A stretch of 64,000 bases of DNA from Ascaris suum (lineage: Eukaryota; Nematoda; Chromadorea; Rhabditida; Ascarididae). Below the pieces are notes generated by a model. That model was not told where the DNA came from, did not search any database, and saw only the letters and a program-made list of their open reading frames with translations. Location of the stretch: the NCBI GenBank assembly GCA_013433145.1, contig CM024172.1, forward strand, positions 2,230,501 to 2,294,500. The letters are read 5' to 3'. Shown here one piece after another: positions 28,772 through 64,000 of the stretch (the first letter of the stretch is position 1; every line of letters begins with the position of its first letter). The translations under genes and the position numbers were made by a program.

Positions 28772-31049
28772 AGAGGGAGAGGAGGGAGGGGTTACTAAAT
28801 AAATTCACTATTCTCTTTCCCATCAAAAATATTACACTTTATATTTCATACTTTGTAATTAATTAATTCAAATACTAATTCAAATAAAATTCTATTTGAG
28901 TTCATAAGTTTTAATTCAGTTGAAATAATTGAGAAATATTTTGATATCATAGCTAAATATAAATCAATCTTCTCATCCAGAAATTTTCTCATGTATATTT
29001 TTGCATCATTTCTGATAAACTCTTTCATGATACAATCTATGATTATCAAATATATCGGTATTAGCAGTCTATTCGAAGAATTTAAATTAATTACTTCTTA
29101 TTCGCTGTTAAAAAAATACCTTCATTACAATAGAAAGAAAAATTTTTTCAGCGTAATGTACATTAGATTTTACCCGTTTCGGTCGATCAAGTCGCCGTTT
29201 TAATCGATCAAATTATAACAAATGTTTTTGGCGTGTTGTCGATATTGAAGCCATACAACGTTGTGTTGCTGTATAACTTCATGTCGCATTGCACTAAATG
29301 TTTATATTTTGTGATGCGCAAATGTCGCGTTGTAGCATTAGTAATGTGCTTTTATTTCTTTCAATCTCTTATACTTCATTCATTTTATGTATTATTCAAG
29401 TAATAAGTATAAGACAATATTCAGGTAATAAATATAAGCGGTAATACTTAGGCAATAGATAAGTGATGTTTAGTTAATACTAATAGTAATAATAATAATA
29501 AATATTAAGGTAACATCTTCTAAAATACTTCCGCATTCAGTTTCGTAGATACTTTCATAAGTACTAAAATTTTTCTGTTTTTTTAAATTTTGAGAGGTTT
29601 ATGCTATTTCAAGTTTTTTTTTTCGTAGTGATTGTTTATTCGAGTGGGCATTAACATAGAGAGAAGATGAAATTGCGCTTACAATATTTTTGAATATTTA
29701 TTTGCAATATTTCTTTGTAATTCTTTTTGCAACAGATTGCAATGTTTTGCAATTATAATTGCAAATGGCGACAGTTGCGATTTGCAGTGCTGCTTACATT
29801 CGTATCTTTGCAATGCTTAAAGTGCAATTCAGGTGCAATATTTGCAAAATGTGCATTTATTTCAAGAAAAGTGCAAAGCAATCCATTATACGCTATATGA
29901 ATAGGCATACTTATATCTCGAAAATGGCTAGTTGTATACAAGAGAAAATTTATGCAAATTTTAAATTTCAAATTTGTCGTATATTTATGAGGAAACCTAT
30001 GGAAAGAAGAAAGAAGTTATGAACGAAAAATACGGTTGTGCTTTCTAATCACTCAGTTTTATTTTCTCTCGTGTTATACAACTAATTTATATGAAGCTTA
30101 GAGTTTTCCTGATGACATTTCCGGATGACCCTCTAAATATCTTCTAATCAATAATCAATGTTGAATAAGCTAAACGCTTTTTTTGGGAATTATGAAGCAA
30201 ATTTCGTGGAAAATTATTGCATCTCGTCGGAATGCAATAAAAACCAAACGAGGCATTAAAAACTTTTAATGCTGCCAGGAAAAAAAAAAAAGAATCTACT
30301 CAATTGTACGCTTCCTAAATGACTGTTGTTTGCGTTCTGTGCGAGTTGGCCGCATTTAAACGTGATTTGAAGTATTGATAAAGCAATTATATCGTTGTAT
30401 TTTCCATTTCATTCTATTGGGTTTTCATTTTGTATTCATGTCAGATGTTAAGAAGTGCCCTTTCCTCCTTCTACTAAATATTATTGAAATTAAACTGTTT
30501 CGTTAAGTGTAAATTATTTCTAGAGCATGCAAATGCATGCGATCATCAGTAAACATGGGAGGATCTCACGGACCAATCCTCCATTGTTGACAGATCGTGA
30601 GATGTAGAGATTTACATTTCAAATTCAGTTGGTGAGTTAGTAGTCCGAGATGGTATTAAGAATCATCCCCACTGATATCGTAGAGCTTTTTCTACATATT
30701 GTTAGGCGCTGAGTGAAATGTTAGAAGGGAGATGTGCTGTCTACAACCGAGGCAATGAAATATCACAGTTTATTTTCTTTCCTAGAAGAGTGTTTAAAAC
30801 GCTCGGAGTACTGTTTCCAGATTAATGCTACAAGGGATTAGCATTGGAAAAGATGACTCTTCGACGCGAACCAGTGCATCTTCTCCGGTCTTCGGAGTGC
30901 GGAAAATACCGTCAGGCGACTGTCGTATATTTATTTATGTACTTGTGTTCGTACATTTTTGTATATAAAACATATCAATATAAATATATATATACATATA
31001 TTTTCATCTGACGATCCGTCCGTTCGCCAAGGGTCGGCGCGGGTCTGCG

Positions 31050-31227
<178 letters not shown>

Positions 31228-32234
31228 AACTTCTATGCAGTTTCGAAAGAAGCTGATCAAGAATTCAGTTCGTGTTGCCCAGCACATTATTGACAAATGT
31301 CCGGTAGCTTAGTCATCAATCGCCAGTGGTTCCTATTCGCGGTATCACAATGAGTCAGAAAGCACGCCTTCAGTCTTCGTAACACGTGTTGTGGATTTAT
31401 TTTCTGACCTACAGAAGCATACCTTTATGAAGGTATGCTCGTCGTCATATGGGTCCCATTATCAACAAATTGTCTGCATCTTATCACGACCGTATAAGTC
31501 GTGATATGACATCATTTGCTCGCAAAAGTTTACAAGTTAAAAATGCTTTTATACATGGAGGATGTTCAAATTTGATTCGCAGCATGTGTGCTCCGACTCC
31601 ATGCTTCGATCCTGTCTAAGTTGTACCATTTCTATGCCATTTTTGCATTATTCTTCTAAAAGCTAATTTTGCCTATATGGGTGACATATACTTGCTCACA
31701 TATTTCAGACCATAAAATGCAAGAGCTACTGCGATTAAATTTGTTGAATATGATTTTTGCTTAAGGTCAGTATGTGATAGATATAATTTTATTCCGATTA
31801 GTGATCTCTGTTAGGGATTTTAGGAACCAAAAATTGCATCAAATTAACATATATAAGTTTATGCAACGGTTTAATATAAGAGAAAAATTTTTACTTGGCT
31901 GCAAAGTTGAACGATTGTTTGCTGAGGATAAGTTTTTCTTTTTTTTTTGATGAATCGTTACTAGGCATCATTTCACTAAGCGTAAATATTCATGTAGATC
32001 GTCGACTAGGCGTAAGTGAATGGTGAACTTATAAAAAGATCACCTTATATGAGCATATTTCTTGTACTTTCCTATTTTTTTTCATGGATTCTATGAATGT
32101 TGTGAATTGTTTTGTAATGTGCATTGTGTTGCAGACTGCATCGTTCGATTATTTTTTTTTCCTCTTCTAAATCGTCTCAACGGGGCCCTTTCTTTTTCGA
32201 CCTTATTTTAGCCCTCAAAATGTGACTAGAAATT

Positions 32235-32346
32235 ATAATTTCAGACCAACGGCATTGTTTAAGATTGGTGCCGAATGGTTATATCAATATAGCGAAGTGT
32301 ATTTCGTTTGTCACTAGGAGGCATTGCGCCGGCTGTTACAACGCCC
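32235..32346 (+). promoter_or_regulatory. Probable trans- or cis-splice acceptor and 5' leader of the PMCA gene, with a short upstream ORF
   Basis: ATAATTTCAG ends at 32,244 and is a typical nematode acceptor, about 100 bases before the start codon. With no recognisable exon before it, a spliced leader could be added here, or it could join a distant 5' non-coding exon. The leader contains one upstream ATG at 32,275 that opens a five-codon frame closed by TAG at 32,290-32,292. That same TAG lies in frame with the main start and so prevents a longer N-terminus. The spliced-leader role is inference. Confidence 0.5.
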
Positions 32347-56134
<23,788 letters not shown>

Positions 56135-56227
56135 CGACTTTTCGTCTTCGCTACTTGGGCATTCCATCTCTATACGACACGGCCTACTTAAACAGCGAAT
56201 CCGTATTTAGGTGAGTGGGAAGGTATG

Positions 56228-56329
56228 ATCCAACACAGATGGTAGAATTTAACTGTCGATCAGGAAACGAGGTATTACATCCAACACAGATGATAGAATT
56301 TAATTGTCGATCAGGAAACGAGGTATTAC
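56228..56329. repeat. 51-bp tandem duplication
   Basis: Two copies of a 51-base unit starting ATCCAACACAGATG (56,228-56,278 and 56,279-56,329), differing at a few positions. The length equals 17 codons and one frame on each strand stays open across both copies, giving a repeated PTQM-EFNCRSGNEVL on the plus strand. No coding role is established. Confidence 0.9.
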
Positions 56330-58706
56330 AGAAGGCACGGAGAACACAACGAATTTGTAATGCAATATGTCGAGCTGGCACATTCAAGAGCTCGATATTT
56401 CAGCTATGACAGCTTAAACGGTTTCGTTGCTATGATCAACATTTCACAACAGAGATTAAACAAACTCATTTCCAAATAAAGACGTCACGCTTATGGGCAT
56501 CCACTCACACCAACATCAACATCACTCATGAAACAAAATTCCCAAATCGAGCAATCATTAAAAAAGAATGATTGCCATTTCGAAAATATTAAGATGTAGC
56601 ATAGACCAACAAAACATTGTTGCGCTCGTATCAGAAACGCATCATCGATTAAAGCATTTCGATTTCTCGAAGGTGACGACTTCTATCCGACAAAACATAA
56701 AAGATTCCACCATAAGTCAGATAAATAAACGTTCAACAATGATATTGTTGTATCATGATGGTATAAGATTCGAGAACCAAGCGTAGAAACTTTTAAAAAT
56801 TTCATTAAAACCAATCAGAGGTTGAACTTGCTGAAATTTTCACTCGAAACATACTCTTTCATAAGAAATTGCCAATGCATTGTTTATTGCGCTTTATCAT
56901 ATCAAAATGTGTTATCAGAACTCTTCTATGTCATCATTTGCATAGATCTGTATTATACGTCGAAGACATCGATAGGCGTCTAGCCAAGGCTTTTTATTTC
57001 TTCATCACTTAGGGTCATTTAAGGTAAGAGACCTTTGTTATACAGGCTCCATTCTGTAAAACCTAACCCTAACCTGAGACAAACTTTTAGCGTGCAGCAT
57101 GAGGAATTCAGAGGCTTTATCGTTTATTCACTTCTTTCCTCATGTAGATTCGACTTTTCGAGGTGCCTTCGTGGCGAACCATTCCATTTCCTCGATAATA
57201 TTCCATATCTACATCCTCTCTTTGCTCGATAAACTAGAAACAGGAGAAATACGAATGCGTGATATTTTGCATGCGCTCGTTTGTAAAATCTAATTTCCTT
57301 ATTTCAGCATTTAACCAACAGCAACACTATCATATCACTCGTGAATTTTAACAATAATATAGAAAATAACTCAAATTTTTTGGAGCAACTCGTAACTTTG
57401 CGCTGCTTCTCTTTTATTGTTGCAATGCGTTTGTGCTAAAAATATTGCTGCCAGTTGATTCTTCTAAGAAGGAAAATTTTCTCGATCAACACTGAAATAA
57501 TATTTGCCTATGAACGACAAATCTTCGAACATACAACGCCGATTAAAGAATGTCGGTAACAAATAAATAACAACCTTTAGGTCACTTCAATCACTTCAAC
57601 GAGAATTATTGAGAGTTTTCTTCTGAAAGAAGCAATCATTCGAAGATGGATAATATCTTAGACCAGATTGATTCATGAGTCTATATTTGCAACTTCCACT
57701 ATATTTATACGATGACTATCGATCATTTAACACAACCAATGTTTGTCCTACGCCATATTCCATAATTAGAATAACTCGAAAATGAATCATTCCAAATTGT
57801 TGATGATATTTTTGAATTCCTGAAGGAGCGAAATTCTCTACAATTCTACTAGAATTCAATCAATAATTTGGAAGTATTTTTGTACAAGAAGCGTTTCCTC
57901 ATAGCAGATGATTCTAAGCATCATTGCTATTAATGACGAGGAGAATGCGACCTGAGAATATCCCTTAATTCCGCTTAACTGAACAGTTTTTTTTTTTTAC
58001 TCATGGTTGGTGCATTCTTCGTTCGATGAACATTCACATCAAACGGAGCATAATATTCCTTTATCATCAACACATCAATAAAAATTCTTCTTCAACCGTT
58101 ATACTGCAACATATCGTTTTTTTTTAAAGTTATATGCAATCATCATGAATGGATCACGCATAGGATATCTTGAATAAGGTGGATAAGCTTCTCTATTCAA
58201 TGAGCGATGAGATCACATTTGCTGTAGTATTGATTTAGCTAGATCAAGGATTATTTTGATTATCGTGCAAATTAATTCCTCGTTCTTTCACGCGTAAAGG
58301 TAGTGATTGTAGGAAGGGGCTTCTAAGTGCATATAGGTTTCTATGTTTAGCATATATGATTTTCAATGAATATTTTTGTTATAAAATACAACAGTAGCGA
58401 ATTGCTACTCAAACATTATTTATTATTTATTATTATGAGGCATAGTACATTTACAAATAACGGATAAAATTCAATGAATTTTTTAAAATTGCTTTCAACT
58501 GAAAAGAAACTCAAATATTGTATTCATTCGATAATTCCGAATTGATTCGAATAGAATTGTTGATTTCATATTTAACAATAATAGCAATTGATTAACGTTT
58601 ATAAGCAACGATCAAATTATTGAGCTATTTCGAGTGCAAAAAATTTGTGCAAATTTTAGGTCATCATTTTTTTTTCACTCCTTGAATCGTAGGATCACTC
58701 ACATCT

Positions 58707-58722
58707 CCCCCCCCCCCCCCCC
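58707..58722. repeat. 16-C homopolymer
   Basis: Sixteen C bases followed by ACCCCTCCATCCC. It is a possible i-motif, with G-quadruplex potential on the minus strand. Confidence 0.9.
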
Positions 58723-59211
58723 ACCCCTCCATCCCTGATCAAAGATTTACTAGTGTGATGAGCAATAAATTTCACTACGTTCAATTGTCCATAAAAAACA
58801 AACGATGCGAAATGCGTTATGCTGAATGAACATCACTTCTAAGATGCCCGTATCGGTCAAAGAAGGCAGAAAATCAGCGTCATAAACGAGCAATGTGCGA
58901 ATATTTTCCTTTATTGACATTAGATTTGATGCAATTTGATGGAATCTATGTTATCATTTCATTAAAATTCACTTAAATATATATCCTCCAAAAATTTCAA
59001 TTTATCAATTCTGGAAGTGGATTGGCGTTTAATCTGAAAGTTCTACTTTTTCCACAATCGGCATATCCTGTAATAGGAGTAGCCTCTTCACTCCCTACCC
59101 CCTCACTCTTTACATGGCATAGAAATTCGCGCAGGTCTCTAGATGCTTGCAAGATGTCAGAGTATATCAAATGTCCAAAACAATTTTGGAGAATTTCTGC
59201 TGCTTGATTGC

Positions 59212-63867
<4,656 letters not shown>

Positions 63868-64000
63868 CTGAAATGCATCATTGTTCTGGCAACATCTTCT
63901 TTTAATGCATCATATACTTCTCAAAGAGGTAGAAGGTATTCTTCTCGGCCTTTCTTCGTTGCTTTCTCTCCATAACGTTCATGCTATTTGCAAACGTGTA
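63868..64000 (-). other. GPCR intron running out of the window
   Basis: No coding sequence fits here. It is read as part of the intron between the TM4 exon and an upstream exon carrying TM3 and the DRY motif, which must lie beyond base 64,000. Confidence 0.5.

Larger units (their letters stand above)
56135..59211. other. Region between the convergent PMCA and GPCR genes
   Basis: No recognisable gene. It should contain both 3' UTRs. A plus-strand AATAAA lies at 56,475-56,480 and a minus-strand AATAAA at 58,910-58,915. A 51-bp tandem duplication and a 16-C run (58,707-58,722) are the only notable structures. Confidence 0.55.

Noticed and set aside
57061..57075. CCTAACCCTAACCT resembling telomere repeats
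   Set aside because: Only about two units, and not the nematode TTAGGC repeat.

Overview
The window looks like nuclear DNA of a nematode, probably a parasitic chromadorean. It is strongly A+T rich, genes are broken into many short exons, introns end in the worm-type TTTCAG/TTGCAG acceptor, and the protein-coding exons are closest in wording to Caenorhabditis-type plasma-membrane calcium pumps and to nematode peptide GPCRs. The species cannot be named from the sequence.

Layout. (1) Bases 1 to about 32,240 are gene-poor. I recognise no intact gene there. They hold dinucleotide and pentanucleotide arrays, a roughly 0.5 kb near-palindromic fold-back element (10,212-10,740), a decayed LINE reverse-transcriptase fragment on the minus strand (19,916-20,400), two TTTA tracts that look like LINE tails, and a hairpin-rich stretch near 30.5-31.6 kb. 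(2) Bases 32,347-56,134 on the plus strand hold one large gene for a plasma-membrane Ca2+-transporting P-type ATPase (PMCA). I could place 22 exons whose splice phases all agree (1,087 codons from the start Met to the calmodulin-binding region) plus two less certain C-terminal exons, giving about 1,235 residues, the usual length for the family. (3) Bases 59,212 to the right edge hold, on the minus strand and converging on the PMCA gene, the 3' part of a rhodopsin-like (class A) GPCR: TM4 to TM7 and the C-tail in five exons. TM1 to TM3 lie beyond the window. A second LINE copy with an AAAT tail sits antisense in one of its introns.

Notable points. The PMCA gene has two consecutive GC-AG introns. 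It carries what looks like a dead second version of the exon that follows TM segment region 7/8, with a stop and a frameshift directly downstream of exon 19. An exact GTAAGT donor lies inside an exon, and its use would give an immediate stop. The last exon has a 12-C run in coding sequence. The GPCR can end in either of two C-terminal tails. At least seven (TA)n arrays of about 70-170 bp punctuate the window.

How the genes relate: the two genes are tail to tail and show no sign of an operon. A calcium-export pump and a neuropeptide-type receptor could both act in excitable cells, but nothing in the sequence ties them functionally.
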